Source: Paraburkholderia elongata (GTDB lineage Bacteria > Pseudomonadota > Gammaproteobacteria > Burkholderiales > Burkholderiaceae). From it: a stretch of DNA of 64,000 nucleotides. Below are positions 7,550 through 15,106 of the stretch, in pieces. The notes below the pieces were generated by a model, which did no database searches, was not told the origin of the DNA, and saw only the letters and a program-made list of their open reading frames with translations. The stretch spans positions 111,478-175,477 of the forward strand of contig NZ_WOEZ01000185.1 of the NCBI RefSeq assembly GCF_013177735.1. The letters run 5' to 3'. Made by a program: the position numbers and the translations under genes. Position 1 is the stretch's first letter. The number at the start of each line of letters is the position of its first letter.

Positions 7550-7969
7550 TTATGCTTCTTCTTTCGCGCAGAACTCGCCAAAGTCCTTCACATTGCCCTC
7601 AAACAGCGTTCCGCTATAAGAGTCCACCTTGACGGCGATACCCGGCTCCGCGTCGCTGCCGAATGCCTTATTGGTGACGATCACGTGATACGTGTAGTCC
7701 TGACCAACATCCGCCGCTTCGACCGGATAGATGTAAATGCCGCCGATACCATCCTTGAAGTGGGCGATCATCTGCGCAGAGAGGCAACCCGCGCCGTTAG
7801 CTGCTTCGCCGGCCTTCTCGCCCGAAATGCCGTTGATGATCTTCATGTCCTTCATGAACTCGAACAGCGCGGCACCGTGGCCGGACGGGTAGCCGTCGAA
7901 CTGGCGATACATGTTGACGAGCTTTTCGCCGTCAGAAGTTGTTACGAACGTCAAAGACCGCGTGCCCAT
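7550..7969 (-). CDS. conserved-looking phage protein, MGTRSL family
   Basis: 139 residues starting MGTRSLTFVTTSDGEKLVNMYRQ. AAGGAG six bases before the second of two tandem ATGs fixes the start. The MGTRS(L) opening, the FDGYPSGHG motif and the C-terminal beta strands resemble a protein found in many phages and plasmids with no assigned role. It is soluble and mixed alpha/beta. Confidence 0.75.
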   Translation of the reverse strand: MGTRSLTFVTTSDGEKLVNMYRQFDGYPSGHGAALFEFMKDMKIINGISGEKAGEAANGAGCLSAQMIAHFKDGIGGIYIYPVEAADVGQDYTYHVIVTNKAFGSDAEPGIAVKVDSYSGTLFEGNVKDFGEFCAKEEA

Positions 7970-8013
7970 CATTAGCTCCTTAATATTGTTTGTGATGCAA
8001 ATCGGTACTGCGT

Positions 8014-8124
8014 TTAGCAATGCGCCCCAATCAACTCCCCAGCCATCTCCCTCACAAGAGCGCCAACGTCTTCGCAGTCGAGGAGGCCGATGGCGCACAA
8101 TAAGGCTCGAGCGAGTGAGGACAT
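8014..8124 (-). CDS. 36-residue early peptide
   Basis: MSSLARALLCAIGLLDCEDV..., with AAGGAA suitably placed before the ATG and lying between two better supported genes on the same strand. It has a short hydrophobic N-terminal half followed by an acidic part. Real translation is likely but unproven; function unknown. Confidence 0.5.
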   Translation of the reverse strand: MSSLARALLCAIGLLDCEDVGALVREMAGELIGAHC

Positions 8125-8151
8125 TTCGGTTCCTTGGTTAGGGGTTGATCT

Positions 8152-8544
8152 TTAGGCATCCGCGACCAATGCCATGCCGTACATGTCAACGCCGAGCCGA
8201 TATAACTCGTCCTCTCCGGTGACAACGCGTTCCGAGAAAACGCAGATGCCTTCTGCATCGGATGCGTAGAGGCGAAACGCGTACTGCGAAATCCACACGA
8301 CTGTGTCGGGCAGCTTGCGGCCGGTATGCTTCAGAACTGCAGCCTTGACGTGCTCGGTTTTGGCGACTTTGGCATTCCATGCGGCCACGGCAGCATCCGT
8401 TTCCGGCAACGATTCCATGCCAGCGAACTCGCCGAATTCAAAATGCGCTTGCTCCCAGGCTACGAAGATGTCGGCGTGGCCAACCATCTTTACCCACGCG
8501 CCATCGCTGAAGGTCACTTTCCAAACTCGGCGGTCTGCGTTCAT
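8152..8544 (-). CDS. first gene of the leftward early operon, unknown function
   Basis: 130 residues (MNADRRVWKVTFSDGAWVKM...), with AGGAG eight bases before ATG. It is the first ORF after the promoter at 8602-8630, the position lambdoid phages use for an N-type antiterminator, but the protein is not Arg-rich and does not look like N. It has beta-rich ends and a helical middle (AAVAAWNAKVAKTEHVKAAV). Confidence 0.65.
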   Translation of the reverse strand: MNADRRVWKVTFSDGAWVKMVGHADIFVAWEQAHFEFGEFAGMESLPETDAAVAAWNAKVAKTEHVKAAVLKHTGRKLPDTVVWISQYAFRLYASDAEGICVFSERVVTGEDELYRLGVDMYGMALVADA

Positions 8545-8601
8545 GTCCGTCTCCTAGGTTCGGTGGGTGGTGCGTGTTCGGTGCTGCGACTCAGTAATTC
8601 C

Positions 8602-8630
8602 AGTGTATGTCGCTAAACATTTTTCGTCAA
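8602..8630 (-). promoter_or_regulatory. leftward early promoter (pL-like)
   Basis: On the minus strand TTGACG, a 17-base spacer and TACACT form a near-consensus sigma-70 promoter about 50 bases upstream of the first leftward early gene. CTAAAC half-sites at 8613-8618 (in the spacer) and 8636-8641 match the palindromic operator at 9571-9590, so the CI-like repressor probably shuts this promoter off. Confidence 0.75.
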
Positions 8631-8651
8631 GTAACCTAAACCTAAAAGACG

Positions 8652-8674
8652 AAAAAAATCCCGCCGAAGCGGGA
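8652..8674 (-). terminator. rho-independent terminator, leftward
   Basis: On the minus strand TCCCGC-TTCG-GCGGGA followed by seven Ts. It ends transcription from the repressor side (genes 9560 to 8689) just before the separate leftward early promoter starts. Confidence 0.85.
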
Positions 8675-8688
8675 GCGGTTGTGGATTT

Positions 8689-8880
8689 TTAGAACTCGTC
8701 GGCCACCTCCGCAGCAAGATAGATGAACTCCGCGAGCCGTCGCACCTTCATCCGGCATTGCCGGCATTGCTCGGACTCCACGGGAACAACGTTCTGTTTT
8801 GCGGGGATGATTTTACGTCTTGCTTCGCGAACAACTTCTAACGGCACGATCAGTGCGCTAGCGTTATTTTCCTCGCCCAT
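8689..8880 (-). CDS. small protein downstream of the repressor
   Basis: 63 residues from MGEENNASALIVPLEVV, with GAGGGG before the ATG. It has one cysteine pair (CRQCRMKV) and a helical tail. It lies between the repressor and the terminator at 8652-8674, so it may be expressed with the repressor in the lysogen. Function unknown. Confidence 0.6.
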   Translation of the reverse strand: MGEENNASALIVPLEVVREARRKIIPAKQNVVPVESEQCRQCRMKVRRLAEFIYLAAEVADEF

Positions 8881-9026
8881 GAGAACCCCTCGAATTATGG
8901 ACAAGCATTGAACTTTGGCCGCCAACTTACAGTTGGTCAGACATTATTCAGCAGCGCGCAAACGTTAAACTATAGGGTAAACCCTTGGTAAGGGTATTCT
9001 TACTTAGAATTTAACGTCATAAAGAG

Positions 9027-9560
9027 TTATGAAGAATGCTCTTTTTTGATGGGTAATCTTGTCTTGGGCCCGCGCAGAATGTGGGATATCTGACCGATGA
9101 CGTGCTCACGTTCCTCGCCACCCGCCTTGTCGATCTTGCTCAAAGACTCCACGATAGCGCGCATTTCGGACGTTAAATAGTCAAGACGCGCCATTTTTTG
9201 CGCTTCTTTGAGCCGGTGGACTAGCGCTGTTATCGCCTGTGCGAGTTCAGCCCATTGCGGGCCCATGCTTTCGACATCTTCGAGTTCGGCAAGAAGCCGG
9301 TTCAGGTCGGCGCTGCGCGGCTGGGCGACAAAAGTACTGTCCGGTCCCTTCTCCGGCGACTCTCCCCGCATCACCCAGCCAGGATTGTAGCCGTGGACGC
9401 GCGCGATATTCCGTGCCGCGTCCAAGCTGATTGAAGCCGTAGTTCCCTTGAGCCATTGGCTTACAAGGCCCTTGCTCACCCCCGCATCGGCCGCCAGCTC
9501 GATCTGCTTGCGCTTCGTGTCCCGGATGATTTTCCGGATGCGCTCTGATAGTTCTTTCAT
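9027..9560 (-). CDS. CI-like repressor with N-terminal XRE helix-turn-helix
   Basis: 177 residues. Residues 1-60 are an XRE helix-turn-helix (IELAADAGVSKGLVSQWLKG); the rest is a helical domain (SESLSKIDK-type charged helices near 110-150) and not an S24/LexA peptidase. It sits divergent from the cro-like gene with a CTAAAC-N8-GTTTAG palindrome between them, the classic repressor position. A TAGATT -10 box ends seven bases before the ATG, so the mRNA from pRM could be leaderless. Without the peptidase domain, RecA-stimulated self-cleavage is not expected, which leaves open how the prophage is induced. Confidence 0.85.
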   Translation of the reverse strand: MKELSERIRKIIRDTKRKQIELAADAGVSKGLVSQWLKGTTASISLDAARNIARVHGYNPGWVMRGESPEKGPDSTFVAQPRSADLNRLLAELEDVESMGPQWAELAQAITALVHRLKEAQKMARLDYLTSEMRAIVESLSKIDKAGGEEREHVIGQISHILRGPKTRLPIKKEHSS

Positions 9561-9570
9561 GTGTAGGAAT

Positions 9571-9590
9571 CTAAACGAAAATTGGTTTAG
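9571..9590. promoter_or_regulatory. palindromic repressor operator (CTAAAC-N8-GTTTAG)
   Basis: A perfect 6-bp inverted repeat with an 8-bp centre sits between the divergent repressor and cro genes, overlapping the likely pRM -10 (9568-9573) and abutting the pR -35. Extra half-sites occur inside the pR spacer (9608-9613) and in pL. This arrangement supports dual control by the repressor and Cro. Confidence 0.75.
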
Positions 9591-9595
9591 GTATC

Positions 9596-9624
9596 TTGCT
9601 GTTTGACGTTTAGGCGGCTATACT
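9596..9624 (+). promoter_or_regulatory. rightward early promoter (pR-like)
   Basis: TTGCTG, a 17-base spacer and TATACT. The predicted start is about 20 bases before the cro ATG at 9651. A GTTTAG half-operator lies in the spacer, so repressor binding would block RNA polymerase. Confidence 0.75.
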
Positions 9625-9650
9625 GCGGAAACGCATTCAGTGAGACAGTG

Positions 9651-9947
9651 ATGACCCTTTCCAAAGAACAAGCCATCAGGATTTTCGGCACACGCAAGGC
9701 GCTGTGTGCTGCGATGCGCCTGACTAATGCGCGCATTTCGCAATGGCCGGATCAACTCGACCAGAAGACCACGGACCTTGTTATTGGTGCGGCGGTGCGA
9801 GTCGGTAAGGCGATTCCGGAGGGCTTCTCGGCACCGATCACCGACAACGATGGCGGGATTGCTGAGCGCATCAAGACGGTGGACGACGCTCAGAACAATC
9901 CGGGTGGTACGAGTCGCAAGACCAGAGAGGCGCGGATGCAGCAGTAA
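9651..9947 (+). CDS. Cro-like DNA-binding protein
   Basis: 98 residues. Residues 5-50 (AIRIFGTRKALCAAMRLTNARISQW) form a compact helix-turn-helix of the Cro/YdaS type, followed by a polar, disordered tail. The gene is the first rightward gene after pR and divergent from the repressor, the canonical Cro position. ATG at 9651 is chosen over an upstream alternative at 9603 because the latter would overlap the promoter. Confidence 0.8.
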   Translation: MTLSKEQAIRIFGTRKALCAAMRLTNARISQWPDQLDQKTTDLVIGAAVRVGKAIPEGFSAPITDNDGGIAERIKTVDDAQNNPGGTSRKTREARMQQ

Positions 9948-10067
9948 CGATTCACGCATCAGCTGACGCGGACCGGCGTTAGTACTGCGAAAAGTAGTGG
10001 TTGAGTTAGGCATAACGGTTTTCATAGTTGTTGGATCGATAAGCCGCGTTAAGTGGCACTGCAGCAT

Positions 10068-10089
10068 GGGACGAATAGTCCCTTTTTTT
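10068..10089 (+). terminator. tR1-like terminator between cro and the cII-like gene
   Basis: GGGAC-GAATA-GTCCC followed by seven Ts on the plus strand. It would stop pR transcripts after cro, so expression of the replication genes should need read-through or antitermination. Its position also argues against starting the next gene at the GTG at 10053, upstream of the hairpin. Confidence 0.85.
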
Positions 10090-10109
10090 GCGGTTTGGGG
10101 GATATCCAA

Positions 10110-10538
10110 GTGAGTTCAACTCTTTGTCGTCTGGTTGAGGATCAGCCAGAACTGCCTCTTTCAAGGAAGCCGGAAATGATTGAGATGCCTATCGAGATGA
10201 TCCGGGCAAAACGCAGCAAGGGCGCGGCCTTCACCCTTGCGTGCGATGCCAGCGGGCTCGAAGACAAAGAGATTGCCATGTCGCTCAACATCGATGCCGG
10301 CACGTTCTCCAAGATGAAGAAAGGCATGGCGACGCTCGACGCCGATCTGCTCGTGCAGTTCTGCAAGATCGTCGGCAACCAGATCTACCCCGAGTGGCTC
10401 GCCTACCAGGTAGGTTGCACGCTGGTGATGATCCAGTCTGAAGCGGAGCGTCGCGCCGAAGAGGAGCGGGCAAAGCGCGAAGAGGCCGAGAAGGAAAACA
10501 AGCTGCTCCGTCAACTCTTGCAAGGAAAAGCAGCGTGA
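10110..10538 (+). CDS. CII-like phage regulatory protein
   Basis: 142 residues from GTG at 10110, preceded by GGGGGA. The middle contains a helix-turn-helix (DASGLEDKEIAMSLNIDAGT with a following KMKKG recognition region), and the C-terminus is a charged coiled coil (ERRAEEERAKREEAEKE) that could tetramerise it. Size, order (cro, terminator, this gene, replication) and sequence match phage CII-type regulators, which switch on repressor and integrase promoters. The start is not certain; GTG at 10053 is an alternative. Confidence 0.7.
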   Translation: MSSTLCRLVEDQPELPLSRKPEMIEMPIEMIRAKRSKGAAFTLACDASGLEDKEIAMSLNIDAGTFSKMKKGMATLDADLLVQFCKIVGNQIYPEWLAYQVGCTLVMIQSEAERRAEEERAKREEAEKENKLLRQLLQGKAA

Positions 10539-11212
10539 ATGCTCTTATCCCCAATCTCGAACAAACGATGTCGAGCCGCGAAATCGCGGAACTGACTGGC
10601 AGCTCGCACGACAACGTACTCAAGACCGTCCGCGCGCTGGTCGAAAAGGGTGTCGTTTTCGGAAACGAGACCCCTTACGTTCACCCGCAGAACAAACAGA
10701 CCTATTTCGAGTTCCATCTCAACTATCGCGACACGATGGTTGTGGTGTCCGGTTACAGCGTCGAATTGCGCGCCAAGATCATTGATCGCTGGCAAGAACT
10801 CGAGGCCAAGGTGGATCAACCCGCCATCAACCTCAACGACCCCGCATTCCTGCGCACTGCCCTGCTTCAGTACACCGAGAAGGTGATCGAATTGCAGCAG
10901 ACGATCACTGAACAGGCGCCGGCCGTCGAATTCGCTCACGCAGTCCGTAACACCGAGGACTCGATCAGCATTGGCGACATGGCGCGGCTGCTCGGAACCG
11001 GTCAGAACCGCCTGTTCCGGCGCCTGCGTGATGACCACATCCTCATGTCGAACAACCGCCCGTATCAGCAATACCTCGACCGCGAATATTTCCGTGTGAT
11101 CGAGAACGTCTGGCGCGACTCCGAAGGCGAGACGCACCCGACATTCAAAACCGTCGTCACGGGTCGTGGGCAAGTCTATCTGCAACGCAAGTACGGCGCG
11201 GAGGCCGCATGA
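10535..11212 (+). CDS. Rha-family / KilA-C-type phage regulator
   Basis: 225 residues. The first 95 residues match the Rha fold (MSSREIAELTGSSHDNVLK and the YFEFHLNYRDTMVVVSGYS strands); residues 120-225 resemble the KilA C-terminal antirepressor domain (SISIGDMARLLGTGQNRLF ... VTGRGQVYLQRKY). Such proteins act as antirepressors or interfere with host regulators. GTG at 10535 overlaps the previous stop. As the repressor lacks a peptidase domain, this protein is a candidate for lifting repression. Confidence 0.8.
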   Translation: MNALIPNLEQTMSSREIAELTGSSHDNVLKTVRALVEKGVVFGNETPYVHPQNKQTYFEFHLNYRDTMVVVSGYSVELRAKIIDRWQELEAKVDQPAINLNDPAFLRTALLQYTEKVIELQQTITEQAPAVEFAHAVRNTEDSISIGDMARLLGTGQNRLFRRLRDDHILMSNNRPYQQYLDREYFRVIENVWRDSEGETHPTFKTVVTGRGQVYLQRKYGAEAA

Positions 11213-11532
11213 ACGTCAAACAAGGCGACCTGGCATTCATTGTCGGCGGCTCCAAGTTCGCCGGACGCATCGTGGAAGTCCTTTCGCGCGCACCGATTGG
11301 TGTTTCTTTCGCGCTTCCGGACGGGTTCACGCAATGCGCCCAGGAATATGAGTGGGTGATCAAGTTTGTGGGCTCTCCGGTAGATGCTCCTGTGGGGCTG
11401 AATGGTCAATACATGCGCTCACGGAAAGCCTTCTATGGATGCGCCCCGGATCGCAAGCTTCGCCCTATCAACGGTGTTCCGGTCGATGAAGACGTCACCG
11501 AGGACATGAAGGAACCATCATGCGCGGATTAA
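11209..11532 (+). CDS. small early protein with SH3-like start
   Basis: 107 residues, ATGA overlap with the Rha gene. The opening MNVKQGDLAFIVGGSKFAGRIVEV resembles the small beta-barrel proteins often found in phage early operons. The rest is unrecognised. It is soluble with two cysteines. Function unknown. Confidence 0.65.
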   Translation: MNVKQGDLAFIVGGSKFAGRIVEVLSRAPIGVSFALPDGFTQCAQEYEWVIKFVGSPVDAPVGLNGQYMRSRKAFYGCAPDRKLRPINGVPVDEDVTEDMKEPSCAD

Positions 11533-11612
11533 TCGTTTTCGCCTCCCTTGCACTACTCCTGACTCTTCTGGCGTGGGTAGTGGGAGTTGTGCATCAGGTG
11601 TGTGCGCTATGA
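11520..11612 (+). CDS. 30-residue single-span membrane peptide
   Basis: MRGLIVFASLALLLTLLAWVV... is almost entirely one membrane helix. The ATG has AAGGAA upstream and overlaps the end of the preceding gene; the stop overlaps the next start (ATGA). The double overlap supports translation. Function unknown. Confidence 0.55.
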   Translation: MRGLIVFASLALLLTLLAWVVGVVHQVCAL

Positions 11613-11779
11613 ATGCCGACCAAGCCCGCGAGCAGCGCATACAGGAACTCGGCGTGAAGCTGTGCGTCGCCGAGACGATCGAGGAACGCATTGCGCTCTG
11701 GAGCCAGCTACGCGCCGAAATAAAGGCTCGTACGCCGGCTCAAATAAAGCGCATGGAGTCGGACAAGGGGCTGAGATGA
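11609..11779 (+). CDS. small helical early protein
   Basis: 56 residues (MNADQAREQRIQELGVKLCV...). It starts in an ATGA overlap and ends in another, and is highly charged and helical. An upstream in-frame start at 11573 would lie inside the membrane peptide gene and has no ribosome site. Function unknown. Confidence 0.6.
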   Translation: MNADQAREQRIQELGVKLCVAETIEERIALWSQLRAEIKARTPAQIKRMESDKGLR

Positions 11780-11883
11780 AAACGGCGCTTAAGCGGTCTC
11801 TCATGTGGGCACACAACCATGCACTGGTGCCGGCGAGCATCGTGACATGGGCAATGAAGAAGTTTGACCTGAAGGAGTTCTGA
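11776..11883 (+). CDS. 35-residue basic peptide
   Basis: MKTALKRSLMWAHNHALVPA..., overlapped with the upstream stop and ending two bases before the next ATG. It is amphipathic and slightly basic. Supported by spacing only; function unknown. Confidence 0.5.
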   Translation: MKTALKRSLMWAHNHALVPASIVTWAMKKFDLKEF

Positions 11884-11884
11884 G

Positions 11885-12070
11885 ATGGAAATGATGCAAA
11901 TCGAAGTCACGACCGATGAAGCCGGTTACCTGTTCCTTTCGCAACAGGATGGGGATGAGGGCCAAATTGTCTGCCTGCACCCTGACCAGGTGCCTCTCGT
12001 GTGCGAATGGATGATGCAGGCCATTGGCGCCAAAACTGAAATTCGTGAGTCGACGCGGTTTGAAAACTAA
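11885..12070 (+). CDS. small acidic early protein
   Basis: 61 residues beginning MEMMQIEVTTDEAGYLFLSQ, with GGAG embedded in the end of the previous gene. It is beta-rich and acidic with a helical end (VCEWMMQAIGAKTEI). Comparable short proteins precede replication genes in other phages. Function unknown. Confidence 0.6.
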   Translation: MEMMQIEVTTDEAGYLFLSQQDGDEGQIVCLHPDQVPLVCEWMMQAIGAKTEIRESTRFEN

Positions 12071-12079
12071 GGCGGTCGT

Positions 12080-12844
12080 GTGGAAGAAGCGTCACCGCAG
12101 CTGGAAGACGGTTACACCAAGCTCGCAAACGAGCTACTGGAAGCGCTTATCGGTGCGGGGCTAACGGCGAGGCAATGGGCGGTTGTCATGGCGATCATAC
12201 GGAAGACATATGGTTTCAACAAGAAGGCAGACGAGATTGGCCTGTCTCAGTTGGCCGCTATGACTGGCATCGACAAGACCCACCTGAGCCGCACGGTCCG
12301 TGAACTGGAGGCCGCCAAGGTGATCCACCGTCAAGTCGGAACCCATGCTCATAGCCTGAGCATCAACAAGAAACATTCGCAGTGGGGGTTGCTGAAAGAG
12401 CAACGGGTTGCCGAATCAGCAACAGTTGCTGAAAGAGCAACTGTGACCAAATCAGCAACTGGGGGTTGCCGAATCAGCACTGGGGGAGTTGCCGAATCAG
12501 CACATTTAGGGTTGCTGAATGAGCAACCACAAAATACGACCCAAAAGACAACCCAAAAGACAACTCCAAAAGAGATTGCACCGAGCGGGAAAATCTCGCT
12601 CGATGCCGAAGGTGACTGGGTCGGAATTCCTACCCGTCTCATGGCGAAATGGCAGCAAGCCTATCCGGCCCTTAGCCTGGATGCGGAGCTCTCGAAAGCC
12701 TCCGCTTGGATCATCGCCAATCCGAAAAACAAAAAATCGAACTACGCGCGTTTCCTGACGAACTGGCTCACCCGGGCGCAAGACAAAGCCCCGAAGCAAG
12801 GCGGCGGGAATGAACAAGACAATCGACCGAAGCTCGTGCTATGA
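12080..12844 (+). CDS. replication initiator (O-like) containing the origin
   Basis: 254 residues from GTG. Residues 1-100 form the winged-helix domain of phage replication protein O (YTKLANELLEALIGAGLTARQW, then a helix-turn-helix LSQLAAMTGIDKTHLSRTVREL). The middle, residues 103-150, is encoded by iteron DNA and is correspondingly repetitive (VAESATVAERATVTKSAT). The C-terminus (FLTNWLTRAQDK) resembles the helicase-loading end of such proteins. It binds the repeats within its own gene and recruits the helicase encoded next door, whose ATG overlaps its stop. Confidence 0.85.
   Translation: MEEASPQLEDGYTKLANELLEALIGAGLTARQWAVVMAIIRKTYGFNKKADEIGLSQLAAMTGIDKTHLSRTVRELEAAKVIHRQVGTHAHSLSINKKHSQWGLLKEQRVAESATVAERATVTKSATGGCRISTGGVAESAHLGLLNEQPQNTTQKTTQKTTPKEIAPSGKISLDAEGDWVGIPTRLMAKWQQAYPALSLDAELSKASAWIIANPKNKKSNYARFLTNWLTRAQDKAPKQGGGNEQDNRPKLVL
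12388..12527 (+). repeat. seven iterons: likely phage replication origin
   Basis: Seven copies of a 17-base imperfect palindrome, consensus GTTGCYGAAWSAGCAAC, start at 12388, 12407, 12425, 12443, 12465, 12488 and 12511. Spacing is 18-19 bases for the first four and 22-23 for the last three. Copies 4, 5 and 6 are degenerate in one arm. Iterons inside an O-type initiator gene mark the origin in lambdoid phages. Confidence 0.85.
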
Positions 12845-14574
12845 AAAACTTTATCGATTTTGGGATTGACGTTGGCGGCCACACGACCGGGGAACACAAG
12901 GCGCTTTGCCCGCAATGCTCGCACACGCGGAAGAAAAAGAACCTCAAGGTTCTGAACGTCAACGTGGACAAGGGTGTGTGGAACTGCTGGCATTGCTCGT
13001 GGAGCGGCACGCTCAAGGGCGGCGAATGGCAGAAGCCCGAAGTGCGCAAGGTCTACACCAAGCCCGTTTTCGTCAAGGTCGACAAGAAAACTGATGAACT
13101 GCAGGCGTGGTTCGATACGCGCGGCATTTCCGCCGAAGTCGTGCAACGCAACCAGATCACGCTGGGTAAGGAATATTTCCCGCAAGTCGAGGAAGAGCGC
13201 GGCTGCGTGCTGTTCCCCTACTTCCGTGGCGAAGAGGTCATCAACATCAAGTACCGGACGCGTGACAAATTGTTCCGGATGGCTTCTGGTGCCGAGCGAA
13301 TCCTGTACGGCATCAACGATATCAATCCAGAAGTGCTGGTCTGGGTTGAGGGCGAAATCGACAAGCTATCCGTCGAAATGGCCGGCCTGACGAGCTGCGT
13401 TTCCGTCCCTGACGGTGCGCCGGCTGCTGATTCGAAGTCGTACAGCAACAAATTCGATTTCCTGACCGAGAAGGCGCTTGAAGCCGTCAAGCTGCATATC
13501 ATCGCCGTCGACAGCGATGAGCCCGGCGTTCGGCTCCAGGAAGAACTGGTGCGCCGGCTGGGTCGCGAAAAATGCCTGATCGTCGTTTGGCCGAAGGATT
13601 GCAAGGATGCTAACGAAGTCCTGCTGACGCATGGCGTCGAGACGCTGGCCGACTGCATCGCCAATGCCCGCGCGCTGCCGATCGAAGGAACGTACAGCGT
13701 CGACGACATTATCGAATCGATCTTCAACGATTACGAATACGGCCCGGAACGCGGCGTGTCGACGAGTTGGGCAGAGATGGACGACACGTACCGCGTTATG
13801 ACTGGCGAATGGACGCTCGTAACGGGCATCCCAGGGCATGGCAAGTCGGAATGGCTGGATGCCCTTGCCTTGAACCTGTCGAAACACTACGGCTGGAATT
13901 TCGGCATCTTCTCGCCCGAAAACCAGCCGCTCAAGTACCACGTTGAAAAGTTGACAGAGAAGATTGTAGGAAAGCCTTTCTCCGAAGGATTTACGGAGCG
14001 CATGTCGTTCAAGGAAATGGGCGAGGCGTTGAAGTTCGTCAACGATCATTTCCATTTCATGCTGCCGGACTATCCGACCGTCGACGGCTTGCTTGATACG
14101 TCTCAGCAATTGGTGCTTCGCCACGGCATACGCGGCCTGATTATCGATCCGTGGAACGAGATCAACCCGGCCCGTGACGGTAACGTTACTGAAACGGACT
14201 ATATCAGCCAGGCGCTGACGAAGATCCGCACATTCGCGCGCCGGAATCAAGTGCATGTGTGGCTCGTTGCTCACCCGACGAAATTGCAGAAAGACAAGAC
14301 TTCCGGCGCCTATCCGGTTCCCACTCCGTATGACGTAAGCGGCTCGGCGCACTGGCGCAACAAGGCAGATAACTGCATTACGGTCTACCGCGACATGGTG
14401 CAGCACGGCTCGCCGGTACAGGTGCATGTGCAGAAGGTCCGCAAGAAATCCAACGGCAAAGTCGGCATGGTCGAGTTCGATTACGACCACATCTGCGGAC
14501 GTTACAAACCATATAAGAAGAATGTTTTGCCCAATACCTACAGCATGCGCAAAGTCCAGAAGGAGGCAGCGTGA
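12841..14574 (+). CDS. bifunctional primase-helicase (Toprim + DnaB-like)
   Basis: 577 residues. An N-terminal zinc finger uses C23, C26, C49 and C52; a Toprim domain has VWVEGEIDKLSVEMAG near residue 165 and AVDSDEPGVRLQEEL near 225; a RecA-like helicase core has Walker A TGIPGHGKSEW near 328. This is the T7 gp4/Twinkle architecture, combining RNA primer synthesis and 5'-3' unwinding. Its ATG overlaps the initiator's stop, so the pair is co-translated. No separate polymerase is encoded here, so the phage presumably uses the host replisome. Confidence 0.9.
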   Translation: MKNFIDFGIDVGGHTTGEHKALCPQCSHTRKKKNLKVLNVNVDKGVWNCWHCSWSGTLKGGEWQKPEVRKVYTKPVFVKVDKKTDELQAWFDTRGISAEVVQRNQITLGKEYFPQVEEERGCVLFPYFRGEEVINIKYRTRDKLFRMASGAERILYGINDINPEVLVWVEGEIDKLSVEMAGLTSCVSVPDGAPAADSKSYSNKFDFLTEKALEAVKLHIIAVDSDEPGVRLQEELVRRLGREKCLIVVWPKDCKDANEVLLTHGVETLADCIANARALPIEGTYSVDDIIESIFNDYEYGPERGVSTSWAEMDDTYRVMTGEWTLVTGIPGHGKSEWLDALALNLSKHYGWNFGIFSPENQPLKYHVEKLTEKIVGKPFSEGFTERMSFKEMGEALKFVNDHFHFMLPDYPTVDGLLDTSQQLVLRHGIRGLIIDPWNEINPARDGNVTETDYISQALTKIRTFARRNQVHVWLVAHPTKLQKDKTSGAYPVPTPYDVSGSAHWRNKADNCITVYRDMVQHGSPVQVHVQKVRKKSNGKVGMVEFDYDHICGRYKPYKKNVLPNTYSMRKVQKEAA

Positions 14575-15017
14575 GCCGCTTTATTAACTGTGCCGAGACC
14601 GCGAAGATCATTCGCCAGATTCTCAAAGAGTCGTTTCCAGGCGTGAAATTTCGCGTGCGCAGCAGCACGTATGCGAATGGTGCATCCATTCAGGTTGACT
14701 GGGACGGCGCGCCGAACTGGCGGCAAGTCGAATCGATCACCGACAAGCTTGAGGGTTCGTATTTTGATGGCCTGATCGACTACAAGGGAAGCATCCACCA
14801 CATGATGGATGGCGAACTGGTGAGCTTTGGTGCCGACTTCATCCATGTGTGCAACCGCGATGAAGGCCCGGTGCTGGATCCGCAACCCAGCAAGACCGCT
14901 GCGCGAATTTTCATTACGCACGATGACGGCTACAGCCGCGAAGTCGGTTCCGGCGTGGATGCAGTGCTTGAGCGTGCCGAACCTTTCCGGCGAGACGACG
15001 ACTGGATTCCATTTTGA
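14571..15017 (+). CDS. LPD29-like phage protein
   Basis: 148 residues from a GTG overlapping the helicase stop. The N-terminal 95 residues (INCAETAKIIRQILKESFPG ... FRVRSSTYANGASIQVDW) match the LPD29 domain described from large polyvalent proteins of mobile elements. The C-terminus is a short acidic extension. The domain has no proven activity; its frequent linkage to replication genes suggests a DNA-transaction role. Confidence 0.7.
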   Translation: MSRFINCAETAKIIRQILKESFPGVKFRVRSSTYANGASIQVDWDGAPNWRQVESITDKLEGSYFDGLIDYKGSIHHMMDGELVSFGADFIHVCNRDEGPVLDPQPSKTAARIFITHDDGYSREVGSGVDAVLERAEPFRRDDDWIPF

Positions 15018-15106
15018 TGACCGCCAGCATCAGTAAAGCATTCGGGCCGGAATCGGCGGAACAGATCAAGCAGGGCCTCAAGGCTCTTTGGGAGAAACGG
15101 AAATGA
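15017..15106 (+). CDS. 29-residue peptide
   Basis: MTASISKAFGPESAEQIKQG... starts in TGATG overlap with the previous gene and ends in ATGA overlap with the next. It is an amphipathic helix with a basic end. Supported by the operon overlaps only. Confidence 0.5.
   Translation: MTASISKAFGPESAEQIKQGLKALWEKRK

Noticed and set aside
7028..7975. 315-codon plus-strand open frame, with another at 6964-7374
   Set aside because: It runs against the leftward operon, overlaps the well-supported gene 7550-7969 on the other strand, has no ribosome site and shows Arg/His-rich composition typical of a shadow.
10053..10109. Upstream GTG start for the CII-like gene
   Set aside because: The extension would run through the tR1-like hairpin and lacks a ribosome site, whereas GTG 10110 has GGGGGA before it.
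12388..12527. Repeats considered as CRISPR array
   Set aside because: Units are 17-base palindromes with spacers of 1-6 bases inside a coding gene, so they are iterons rather than repeat-spacer units.
13366..14490. 374-codon minus-strand frame in the primase-helicase gene
   Set aside because: It is antisense to a protein with clear Toprim and helicase motifs; high GC makes such long antisense frames.
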